A program made the position numbers and the translations under genes. Shown here in pieces: positions 54,922 to 64,000 of a stretch of 64,000 nucleotides of DNA. The notes under the pieces are model-generated. The model was not told the origin of the DNA. It saw only the letters and a program-made list of their open reading frames with translations, and did no database searches. The DNA is from Burkholderiales bacterium (GTDB taxonomy: Bacteria; Pseudomonadota; Gammaproteobacteria; Burkholderiales; SG8-41), in the NCBI GenBank assembly GCA_030684405.1, contig JAUXYA010000005.1, positions 186,001 to 250,000 on the forward strand, written 5' to 3'. Within the stretch, counting starts at the first letter, position 1, and the number at the start of each line of letters is the position of its first letter.

Positions 54922-55716
54922 ATGCGAATCACGCTCAGCAACTTGCACAAGATGATGCGGGACGGCGAGAAGATCACGATGCTGACCTGCTACGACGCGA
55001 GCTTCGCGGCGCTGCTCGACGACGCAGGCCTCGACACGCTGCTCGTCGGCGACTCGCTGGGCAACGTGCTGCAGGGCCATGAGTCAACGCTGCCGGTGTC
55101 GCTGCGCGACATGGTCTACCACACGCAATGCGTGGCGCGCGGTGCAAAGCGCACCTTCATCATCGGAGACATGCCATTTGGCACTTTCCAGGTGAGCCCG
55201 CAGGAAGCCTTCCGCAATGCCGCCGATATCATGGCCGCGGGCGCGCAGATGGTGAAGATCGAAGGCGGCCGGCCGATGCTGGAGACCATCTCCTTCCTTA
55301 CCGAGCGCGGCATCCCGGTTTGCGGGCACCTCGGACTGACCCCGCAGTCGGTGCACCAGTTGGGCGGCTATCGTGTGCAGGGCAGAGCTGAAGACGATGC
55401 GCAGCGCCTGCTCGACGACGCGCGGATTCTCGAGCAGGCGGGCGCAGGCATGATCGTGCTGGAGGCGATTCCCGCAACGCTGGCCAGCCAGGTCACCGCA
55501 GCAGCTGGAGTGCCGACGATCGGTATAGGCGCGGGCGCGGATTGCCATGGCCAGGTGCTGGTGCTGCACGACCTGCTTGATGTCTATCCGGGAAAGAAGG
55601 CCAAGTTCGTCAAGAACTACATGAAGTCCGCCGGCGGCTCGATCCAGGATGCGGTCGCGCTCTACGTCGAGGAAGTGCGCTCCGGCAAGTTTCCGGGCAA
55701 AGAACACTCGTTCTGA
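54922..55716 (+). CDS. panB: 3-methyl-2-oxobutanoate hydroxymethyltransferase
   Basis: Makes ketopantoate from 2-oxoisovalerate for pantothenate/CoA synthesis. 264 aa with [40 protein letters not shown] and [20 protein letters not shown]. The ATG at 54922 (SD GGGAG) is chosen; an open extension upstream overlaps the kinase and is not coding. An inverted-repeat element separates it from panC. Confidence 0.96.
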   Translation: MRITLSNLHKMMRDGEKITMLTCYDASFAALLDDAGLDTLLVGDSLGNVLQGHESTLPVSLRDMVYHTQCVARGAKRTFIIGDMPFGTFQVSPQEAFRNAADIMAAGAQMVKIEGGRPMLETISFLTERGIPVCGHLGLTPQSVHQLGGYRVQGRAEDDAQRLLDDARILEQAGAGMIVLEAIPATLASQVTAAAGVPTIGIGAGADCHGQVLVLHDLLDVYPGKKAKFVKNYMKSAGGSIQDAVALYVEEVRSGKFPGKEHSF

Positions 55717-55829
55717 GGCAGTGATGAATGATGAGCGATGAGTGATGAGTGAAAAACGTCATCAGTCACGTTCTCTAGTATGATTCCCCGGTTTTTGCTC
55801 ATCACTCATCACTCCTAGCTCATCACTGC
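55717..55829. repeat. Inverted-repeat element between panB and panC
   Basis: The left arm starts GGCAGTGATGAATGATGAGC at 55717, and the right arm (about 55790-55829) is its imperfect reverse complement. Both are built from repeated TGATGAG units. It fits exactly between the panB stop and a few bases before the panC ATG. It shares arm sequence and position with the element between glyA and nrdR (21243-21333). Confidence 0.78.
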
Positions 55830-55833
55830 CGTC

Positions 55834-56670
55834 ATGGACGTCATCCATTCCGTAGCCGAACTGCGCGAGCGCCTGCGCCGCGAGCCGGACAACGTGTTCG
55901 TGCCCACGATGGGCAATCTGCACGAAGGGCATATCGAGCTGATGCGCATCGCCAAGCCGCGTGCGGCCTGCACCGTCGTCAGCATTTTCGTCAACCGTTT
56001 ACAGTTCGGCCCGCGCGAGGATTTCGACCGATATCCGCGTACTTTCGAATCGGATTGCGAACGGCTGCGCAAGGCTGGCGTCGATGTGGTGTTCGCGCCT
56101 GACGAGAAGGAGATTTACCCGGAGCCGCAGACCTATGTGGTCGAGCCATCGGACCTGCAGCACATTCTCGATGGCGGTGCGCGCCCCGGGCACTTTCGCG
56201 GTGTTGCCACAGTGGTGCTGAAGCTGTTCAACATGGTGTCGCCGCATGCGGCGATTTTCGGCAAGAAGGACTACCAGCAGTGCCTGGTGCTCACCAACAT
56301 GGTGCGCCAGCTCGCGCTGCCGATAGAGATCATTCTCGCGGAAACCGTGCGTGGTGAAGACGGTCTGGCGCTGTCCTCGCGTAATGCCTACCTCAGTCCA
56401 GCCGAACGCCAGGAGGCGCCACGGCTCTACCGCGTGCTGCGCAACGCCCGCGGCGAAATCGCGCTGGGCGCGCGTGATTATCAGCGCATCGAACTGGGGG
56501 CGATGGCAGAGCTCGCGCGCCATGGCTGGAAGCCCGATTATGTGGCGGTGCGTCGGCGCAGCGACCTGCAGTCGCCGATCAACGGCGATCACGAGTTGGT
56601 GATTCTGGCGGCGGCGCGGCTGGGCAAGACGCGCCTGATCGACAACATCGAGGTTCTCGCTAAATCCTAG
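55834..56670 (+). CDS. panC: Pantothenate synthetase
   Basis: Joins pantoate and beta-alanine with ATP to make pantothenate. 278 aa with the nucleotidylyl-transferase motif HEGH (residues 30-33 in MGNLHEGHIEL), VSIFVNRLQFGPREDFDRYPR, FGKKDYQQC and ALSSRNAYLS. The first block reads MGNLHEGH where most relatives have MGALHxGH. It converges with the next membrane-protein gene, overlapping it by about 11 bp. Confidence 0.95.
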   Translation: MDVIHSVAELRERLRREPDNVFVPTMGNLHEGHIELMRIAKPRAACTVVSIFVNRLQFGPREDFDRYPRTFESDCERLRKAGVDVVFAPDEKEIYPEPQTYVVEPSDLQHILDGGARPGHFRGVATVVLKLFNMVSPHAAIFGKKDYQQCLVLTNMVRQLALPIEIILAETVRGEDGLALSSRNAYLSPAERQEAPRLYRVLRNARGEIALGARDYQRIELGAMAELARHGWKPDYVAVRRRSDLQSPINGDHELVILAAARLGKTRLIDNIEVLAKS

Positions 56671-57196
56671 CGACGCGCACTTTCGCCCGGCCCAGTTTTT
56701 CGAGGATGCGCCTGCGATTGGCTAAGGGCCACCAGTCGTAGAGAAAAATCTGTAACGGCCGCCACATCGCGACCCAGCCACCGATCGCCATGCTCTCGCG
56801 CAGAACCGTCAAATAAGTGCCGGTCGCGTGCAGGCCGATCTGCTCCGCAGCGAGCAGGCAGGCAACGAGGAAGCCGAGGCCGATCACAAGGCTCTGTCGG
56901 CCGCGCTGCATCAGGTGACGAAATTCGCGCCGGGCCTGTGTTGCGCGGTAGCTGAAATAATTGGACAGCGCTTCCTGCGCCACGGCTTCGGCATCGGCCG
57001 GACTGTTGTCGCCAGCGAGGTGAATCAGGATTTCGAGCTCTCCCTCGCGCGGCAGCTCCTGTGCCCAGCTCGTGATGAAATCCTCTGCTTCCGGATCGAG
57101 GTCCTTGTGATGGAAAGGAGTCGGATCCATGGAGTTGAACAACTGCGACAACTCCTGGATGCGAACCTCGATGCGCTGTGCCTCCGTGGTGCCCAT
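56660..57196 (-). CDS. Hypothetical membrane protein
   Basis: 178 aa. The N-terminal ~90 residues are soluble and acidic, and two hydrophobic segments follow (LVIGLGFLVACLLAAEQIG and SMAIGGWVAMWRPLQIFLYDW). I recognise no named family, though the C-terminal layout is found in conserved hypotheticals. It lies on the minus strand downstream of the enoyl-CoA hydratase gene, 15 bp away. Confidence 0.72.
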   Translation of the reverse strand: MGTTEAQRIEVRIQELSQLFNSMDPTPFHHKDLDPEAEDFITSWAQELPREGELEILIHLAGDNSPADAEAVAQEALSNYFSYRATQARREFRHLMQRGRQSLVIGLGFLVACLLAAEQIGLHATGTYLTVLRESMAIGGWVAMWRPLQIFLYDWWPLANRRRILEKLGRAKVRVARI

Positions 57197-57211
57197 GTCC
57201 GCGCCCGGGTC

Positions 57212-57994
57212 TCAGCTGCCGGTGAAGACCGGATCGCGGCGGTCGAAACCGGCCTTGACGCCTTCCTTGAAGTCGTTGGTTTCGCGCAGCATCATCTGGA
57301 TGAAGGCTTCGCGCTCGGTGGCGGCGCGGAAGGCCGGGTAGAGGTCGCCGTTAAGCGTCTCGCGGGTCGCCTGCACCGCCAGTGGCCCGCATTTTGCCAA
57401 TTCTGCGGCCATGTCCTGTGCTGCCCGGCGCACCTCATCCTGCGGCACCAGGCGGTCGGCAAGGCCCATCGCGACGGCTTCTTCGCCGGGGATGCGCTTG
57501 CCGGTGAGGAACAGCCATTTTGCGGTCTGGTGGCCGACCAGCCGTGGCAACGTCACGGTCATGCCGAAGCCGGGGTGGTAACCCATTGCAGCGAAGTTGG
57601 CAGCGAGCCGCGCTTCCTTGCAGGTGACGCGGAAGTCGGCGACCAGCGCGAGGCCGAGTCCGGCGCCGATCGCGCTGCCGTGCACCGCGGCGATAATCGG
57701 TTTACGCGTCAACACCAGGCGCTGGGCTTCATGGTAGAGGTGGCGCGGTTGCGCCGCCTGTTTCTTGCCCGCGGCCTCGTCATCGACGCGCTTTTTCAGG
57801 TTGGCGCCAGCGCAGAAATGCTTGCCGGCGGCGGCGAGCACCACCGCGCGTACGTTCAAGTCGCGGTCCAGCGCTTCCAGCGCGGACGCCAGTTCGCCGA
57901 TCAGTTCGACGTCGAGGAAGTTGTTGGGCGGGCGATGCAGTTCCACCGTTGCGACATGACCTTCGATGCTGATGCCGATTTCGGGTTCGCTCAT
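57212..57994 (-). CDS. Enoyl-CoA hydratase/isomerase family protein
   Basis: 260-aa crotonase-fold enzyme. KHFCAGANLKKRV and AVHGSAIGAGLGLALVADFRV form the two oxyanion-hole blocks. The glutamate pair of classic hydratases is not clear in NFAAMGYHPGFGMT, so it may be an isomerase or other crotonase type. The ATG at 57994 (MSEPEIGISIEG) is chosen over an upstream start. It lies downstream of tRNA-Leu on the same strand. Confidence 0.88.
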   Translation of the reverse strand: MSEPEIGISIEGHVATVELHRPPNNFLDVELIGELASALEALDRDLNVRAVVLAAAGKHFCAGANLKKRVDDEAAGKKQAAQPRHLYHEAQRLVLTRKPIIAAVHGSAIGAGLGLALVADFRVTCKEARLAANFAAMGYHPGFGMTVTLPRLVGHQTAKWLFLTGKRIPGEEAVAMGLADRLVPQDEVRRAAQDMAAELAKCGPLAVQATRETLNGDLYPAFRAATEREAFIQMMLRETNDFKEGVKAGFDRRDPVFTGS

Positions 57995-58071
57995 GATGAT
58001 TTCCGTTGTGATGGGGTGGCCCGGCACGTGCCATCAGGCGGCGACATGCGGGATTGGCAGCGTTGTCAGAG

Positions 58072-58156
58072 TGGTGCCTCGGGTCGGACTCGAACCGACA
58101 CGCCTTGCGGCACCGGATTTTGAGTCCGGCGCGTCTACCAATTCCACCACCGAGGC
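58072..58156 (-). tRNA. tRNA-Leu (anticodon CAA)
   Basis: An 85-nt tRNA including an encoded CCA. Acceptor stem GCCTCGG/CCGAGGC, D-arm GGTGGAATTGGTAGACGC, anticodon stem CCGGA/TCCGG around loop CTCAAAA (anticodon CAA), a class II variable arm (TGCCGCAAGGCGT), and T-arm GTCGGTTCGAGTCCGAC. The long variable arm and anticodon identify it as the leucine acceptor for UUG codons. Confidence 0.96.
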
Positions 58157-58205
58157 ACGGGGGGGTTGATTATCGGCGAAACGCCGGGAATCCAGCAACC
58201 ATCCG

Positions 58206-58211
58206 TATAAT
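58206..58211 (+). promoter_or_regulatory. -10 box of queA
   Basis: Perfect TATAAT. Only seven bases (CCGCCCG) separate it from the queA ATG at 58219, so transcription would start at or one base before the ATG. No -35 hexamer at normal spacing is seen. Confidence 0.55.
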
Positions 58212-58218
58212 CCGCCCG

Positions 58219-60365
<2,147 letters not shown>

Positions 60366-60459
60366 TGATGTTAAAATACAAGAGTTTGAGAAAAGCGAAG
60401 CGCCCGGATGCCGGAACTGCCCGGCTTGAGGCGCGCCATTCCCGTAACGGAGGTATACC

Positions 60460-60786
60460 GTGTTGATTAGTCCCGCTTGGGCGCAGGCCCCGGCCGCGTC
60501 GCAGGGCGGCGGCATCGAAAGCATGCTGCTGATCCTTGCAATGTTTGCCGTGCTCTACTTCCTGATGATCAGGCCGCAGATGAAACGCGCCAAGGAGCAC
60601 AAAACCATGGTCGAGGGCCTGCAGAAGGGCGATGAAGTGATCACCGCCGGCGGCATCCTTGGTCGCATCACCAAGGTCGACGACCAGTACGTCACTGTCG
60701 CCGTCGCCGAGGGGATCGAGGTGCAGATGCAACGCCATGCGGTGCAGACCGTGCTGCCCAAGGGCACGATCAAAACCATTCAATGA
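60460..60786 (+). CDS. yajC: Preprotein translocase subunit YajC
   Basis: A small membrane partner of SecDF. 108 aa with one N-terminal helix (IESMLLILAMFAVLYFLMI), the RPQMKRAKEHKTMVEGLQKGDEV block, and a small C-terminal beta domain. It starts with GTG, marked by a strong GGAGGT five bases before. In the tgt-yajC-secD-secF order. Confidence 0.95.
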   Translation: MLISPAWAQAPAASQGGGIESMLLILAMFAVLYFLMIRPQMKRAKEHKTMVEGLQKGDEVITAGGILGRITKVDDQYVTVAVAEGIEVQMQRHAVQTVLPKGTIKTIQ

Positions 60787-60899
60787 ATTTCTGAGCCGGC
60801 GAGGTACTGACGGCATGCAGGCGCGGTATTTCCCGCCCTGCAGCCTCTGTTGGCGCCGTCGCCCCGGTTCTTTCCGCCCCTCTCCCGTACGGCATAGCC

Positions 60900-62732
60900 A
60901 TGAACCGTTATCCCCTCTGGAAATACCTGCTGATCCTCGCAGCCGTGATTGTCGGGCTGGTTTATACCCTGCCCAATTTCTACGGAGAGGTTCCCGCAGT
61001 GCAGGTTTCGCCGTTGCGCAGCAACCTGAAGGTCGATGCGGCGCTGATGGAGCGTGTCGAGGAGGCGCTGAAGAAAGCGGATCTCACGCCCGAAGGAGTT
61101 GCGCTGGACACGACCAGCGTCAAGGCGCGTTTATCTAACACCGAGGATCAGCTCAAGGCCAAGGATGTCGTGCAGGCAGCACTCGGTGACGACTACGTAG
61201 TCGCGCTGAACCTGCTGTCGCGCAGTCCGGAGTGGCTGACTTCGATCGGTGCGTTGCCGATGTACCTGGGTCTTGACCTGCGCGGTGGCGTGCATTTCCT
61301 GATGCAGGTCGACATGAAATCAGCGCTGACCAAGCGGCTGGACGCGTACGGCAACGACATCCGCACCCTGCTGCGCGATCAACGTATCCAATACTCAGGA
61401 ATTTCGCGTGACGGCCAGGCGCTGACGGTGCGCTTCCGCGAAGCCGCGCTGCGCGATCGCGCGCTGGCACGCATCGCCAAGGACTTTCCCGACCTCGAGC
61501 TGAAGACGGCCGCCGATGCGGGCGAATTCCGCATCTCCGCGGCGCTGAGGATCGAAGCGCAGCGCCAGATCCAGGAGTTCGCGCTGCAGCAGAACATCAA
61601 CACACTGCGCAACCGCGTCAACGAGCTGGGTGTCGCTGAGCCGATCATCCAGCAGCAGGGCGCCGACCGCGTGGTTGTGCAGCTGCCGGGCGTGCAGGAT
61701 ACCGCCAAGGCAAAAGACATCCTCGGCCGCACCGCGACGCTGGAAGTGCGCATGGTTGATGACGAGAAAATGCGCGATCTCGCGGCCGTGCAGCAGGCGA
61801 AGGCGGGACAGGTGCCTTTCGGCACCGATCTGTATTACGAGCGCAACGGCGAGGCGGTGCTGGTGAGGAAACAGGTTGTGCTGACCGGCGAGCGCATCAA
61901 CGACGCCCAGCCGGGCTTCGACGGCACCACGGGCGAGCCTGCGGTGCACATCAGTCTCGACGGCGCCGGTGCGCGGATATTCCAGCAGGTCACCCGCGAG
62001 AATGTCGGCAAGCGCATGGCCATCCTGCTGTTCGAGCGCGGCAAGGGCGAAGTGGTCACGGCGCCGGTGATCCGCACCGAAATCGGCGGCGGCCGAGTGC
62101 AGATCAGCGGCCGCATGACGACGCAGGAGGCGAGGGATGTGTCGCTGCTGCTGCGTGCCGGCGCGCTGGCGGCTCCGATGGAGATCGTCGAGGAACGCAC
62201 AGTCGGTCCTTCGCTCGGAGCAGACAACATCAGGATCGGTTTCAATTCCGCTCTCTACGGCTTCGCTGCGATCGCGGTGTTCATGATCATGTACTACACC
62301 CTGGTCGGCGTGTTCTCGGTGCTCGCGCTGGCGATGAACGTGCTGTTCCTAACCGCCTTGTTGTCGATGCTGCAGGCGACGCTGACCCTGCCCGGCATGG
62401 CCGGCATCGCGCTCACCATCGGTATGGCGATCGACGCCAACGTGCTGATCAACGAGCGCATCCGCGAGGAGTTGCGCAACGGCAACACGCCGCATGCCGC
62501 GATCTACGTTGGTTACGACCGCGCCTGGGGCACGATTCTTGACTCCAATATCACCACCCTGATTGCCGGCCTCGCGCTGTTTGCCTTCGGTTCGGGCCCG
62601 GTCAAGGGTTTTGCGGTGGTGCTGTGCCTGGGCATCCTGACCTCGATCTTCAGTGCGGTGATGGTGTCGCGCTCGATGATGAACCTCTATTACGGCAGTC
62701 GGCGCAAGCTCGACCACATCAGCATCGGCTGA
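60900..62732 (+). CDS. secD: Protein translocase subunit SecD
   Basis: Uses the proton gradient to pull exported proteins through SecYEG. 610 aa. Helix 1 is at ~7-27, the large periplasmic P1 region has the conserved LGLDLRGGVHFLMQVD, and five C-terminal helices hold GMAIDANVLINERIREEL (RND-like). 15 bp before secF. Confidence 0.97.
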   Translation: MNRYPLWKYLLILAAVIVGLVYTLPNFYGEVPAVQVSPLRSNLKVDAALMERVEEALKKADLTPEGVALDTTSVKARLSNTEDQLKAKDVVQAALGDDYVVALNLLSRSPEWLTSIGALPMYLGLDLRGGVHFLMQVDMKSALTKRLDAYGNDIRTLLRDQRIQYSGISRDGQALTVRFREAALRDRALARIAKDFPDLELKTAADAGEFRISAALRIEAQRQIQEFALQQNINTLRNRVNELGVAEPIIQQQGADRVVVQLPGVQDTAKAKDILGRTATLEVRMVDDEKMRDLAAVQQAKAGQVPFGTDLYYERNGEAVLVRKQVVLTGERINDAQPGFDGTTGEPAVHISLDGAGARIFQQVTRENVGKRMAILLFERGKGEVVTAPVIRTEIGGGRVQISGRMTTQEARDVSLLLRAGALAAPMEIVEERTVGPSLGADNIRIGFNSALYGFAAIAVFMIMYYTLVGVFSVLALAMNVLFLTALLSMLQATLTLPGMAGIALTIGMAIDANVLINERIREELRNGNTPHAAIYVGYDRAWGTILDSNITTLIAGLALFAFGSGPVKGFAVVLCLGILTSIFSAVMVSRSMMNLYYGSRRKLDHISIG

Positions 62733-62747
62733 CAGGATTACACAGTC

Positions 62748-63695
62748 ATGGAAATCTTCCGCATCAAGAATGACATCCCGTTCATGCGCTATGCGCGCTT
62801 GTTCAACATTATCTCGGTCGCCATGTTCATCATCGCAGTCGGAGCGCTGGCGACCAAAGGCCTCAATTTCGGTGTCGACTTTACCGGCGGCACGGTGATG
62901 GAAGTGTCCTATCCGCAGCCGGCCCAGCTCGACAGCATCCGCGCTTCGGTGGCGAAGCTTGGCTTCACCGAGGCCGCGGTGCAGAATTTCGGAACCTCGC
63001 GCGAAGTGCTTATCCGCCTCCCGGTGAAGGAGGGCATCACCAGCGCCAAGCTCTCGGAACAGGTGCTGGAAGAACTGCGCAGGGAGGAGGCGGGGGTGGA
63101 GATGCGCCGCGTCGAGTTTGTCGGTCCGCAGGTCGGCAAGGAATTGTTTGAGAGCGGCGCGCTGGCACTGTTGTTCGTCTGCCTCGGCATCGTCGCCTAC
63201 CTGGCACTGCGATTTGAATGGAAGTTTGGCCTTGCCGCGATTGTCGCCAACCTGCACGACGTGATCATCATTGTCGGTTTTTTCTCGATATTCCAGTGGG
63301 AGTTTTCGCTGCCGGTTCTGGCGGCGGTGCTCGCCATCCTCGGTTACTCGGTGAATGAATCAGTCGTGGTGTTCGACCGCGTCCGCGAATGTTTCCGCAG
63401 CCGCAAGTACCGCCATGCCAAGGTACCGGAAGTACTTGATGCCGCGATCACCCAGACCATGTCGCGCACCATCATCACCCATTTCTCGACCCAGTTGATG
63501 GTGCTGGCGATGCTCTTCTTCGGTGGCGAGACACTGTTCCATTTTGCGCTGGCGCTGACCATCGGCATATTGTTCGGCATCTACTCCTCGATTCTGGTTG
63601 CGAGCCCGATCGTGATGTACCTCGGTATTTCGCGTGATGACCTGGTCAAGCCCGAAGCGGCGCAGAAGCCCGGCGAGGATGGCGCCGTAGTCTAG
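62748..63695 (+). CDS. secF: Protein translocase subunit SecF
   Basis: Partner of SecD. 315 aa with six helices. The periplasmic part begins with FGVDFTGGTVMEVSY, and the RND-like part has LGYSVNESVVVFDRVREC and TMSRTIITHFSTQLMVLAM. A short acidic tail ends the protein. The ATG is preceded by CAGGA. Confidence 0.97.
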   Translation: MEIFRIKNDIPFMRYARLFNIISVAMFIIAVGALATKGLNFGVDFTGGTVMEVSYPQPAQLDSIRASVAKLGFTEAAVQNFGTSREVLIRLPVKEGITSAKLSEQVLEELRREEAGVEMRRVEFVGPQVGKELFESGALALLFVCLGIVAYLALRFEWKFGLAAIVANLHDVIIIVGFFSIFQWEFSLPVLAAVLAILGYSVNESVVVFDRVRECFRSRKYRHAKVPEVLDAAITQTMSRTIITHFSTQLMVLAMLFFGGETLFHFALALTIGILFGIYSSILVASPIVMYLGISRDDLVKPEAAQKPGEDGAVV

Positions 63696-63709
63696 GCGGG
63701 CAGCCGGCC

Positions 63710-64000
63710 GTGGAACTGCTCGCGCTGTTCATCGACCTCGTCGTCAACCTCGACGACCACCTGCAAGCCTTGGTTGCCGCCTACGGCGCCTGGATCTACC
63801 TGATCCTGTTCCTGATCGTGTTCTGCGAGACCGGGTTGGTGATCACACCCTTCCTGCCCGGCGATTCGCTGCTGTTCGTGGCCGGTGCGATTGCAGCCGC
63901 CGGCGGCATGAACATCCACCTGCTGGTGGTGCTGCTGATCATCGCGGCAATATTGGGGGATGCCGTCAATTACAGTGTCGGCCATTACCTCGGGCCGCGG
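63710..64000 (+). CDS. DedA-family membrane protein (5' part, cut by window end)
   Basis: 97 codons without a stop, running off the window. The reading WIYLILFLIVFCETGLVI, then TPFLPGDSLLFVAGAIAA and LGDAVNYSVGHYLG is the DedA/Tvp38 (SNARE-associated) signature. The GTG at 63710 begins MELLALFIDLVV. DedA proteins are undecaprenyl-phosphate or lipid flippases in other bacteria; the role here is inferred. Confidence 0.85.
   Translation, partial: MELLALFIDLVVNLDDHLQALVAAYGAWIYLILFLIVFCETGLVITPFLPGDSLLFVAGAIAAAGGMNIHLLVVLLIIAAILGDAVNYSVGHYLGPR

Overview
The window is GC-rich, densely packed chromosomal DNA. Its housekeeping gene order (glyA-nrdR-ribD-ribE-ribBX-ribH-nusB; thiL-pgpA-pncC-recA-recX-alaS; purM/purN diverging from perM-hda-HAD-pcnB-folK-dNK-panB-panC; queA-tgt-yajC-secD-secF) is typical of Betaproteobacteria. 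TRAP transporter genes, a class III CoA-transferase, an enoyl-CoA hydratase and a fragment resembling a Bug-type receptor suggest a free-living heterotroph that uses organic acids. Genus cannot be decided from this sequence alone.

Layout. 1-8.7 kb: UMF1 transporter, an unrecognised 517-aa protein, GNAT acetyltransferase, CoA-transferase, an overlapping FkbM methyltransferase/2OG-oxygenase-like pair, serine esterase, mogA, and darP divergent from pmbA. 10-20 kb: a mixed accessory stretch. It has a TRAP receptor gene (dctP-type), an oxidoreductase, an MFS carrier, a clearly AT-rich foreign cassette (13.6-16.1 kb; a nuclease-helicase fusion plus a 143-aa unknown), a LysE exporter, a hicBA toxin-antitoxin pair, and the TRAP permease genes dctQ-dctM. 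20-26.5 kb: glyA, nrdR and the riboflavin operon, interrupted by a mntA-hepT type VII toxin-antitoxin pair. 26.5-31.3 kb: accessory genes (two alpha/beta hydrolases, MFS carrier, glycine-rich protein, receptor fragment) lying between nusB and thiL, which are often close together in this group. 31.3-39.2 kb: thiL, a secreted methyltransferase, a decayed fitAB toxin-antitoxin locus with its operator, pgpA, pncC, recA (LexA box), recX, a small membrane protein, alaS. 39-49.7 kb: phosphomannomutase, YheT hydrolase, DUF4870, fatty acid desaturase, MscS channel, an RsmB/NOP RNA methyltransferase, two DUF3108 proteins, purN, purM. 49.8-56.7 kb: perM, hda, HAD hydrolase, pcnB, folK, deoxynucleoside kinase, panB, panC. 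56.7-64 kb: a membrane protein, enoyl-CoA hydratase, tRNA-Leu(CAA), queA, tgt, yajC, secD, secF and the start of a DedA gene.

The most unusual material is the AT-rich nuclease-helicase cassette (13.6-16.1 kb). Next come several gene-boundary repeats: near-identical inverted-repeat elements placed exactly between glyA/nrdR and panB/panC, REP-like units, and one element 5 bp upstream of dctM. Three toxin-antitoxin loci, two apparently intact and one decayed, sit between conserved genes. No CRISPR array, rRNA, IS transposase, integrase or FMN riboswitch was seen.
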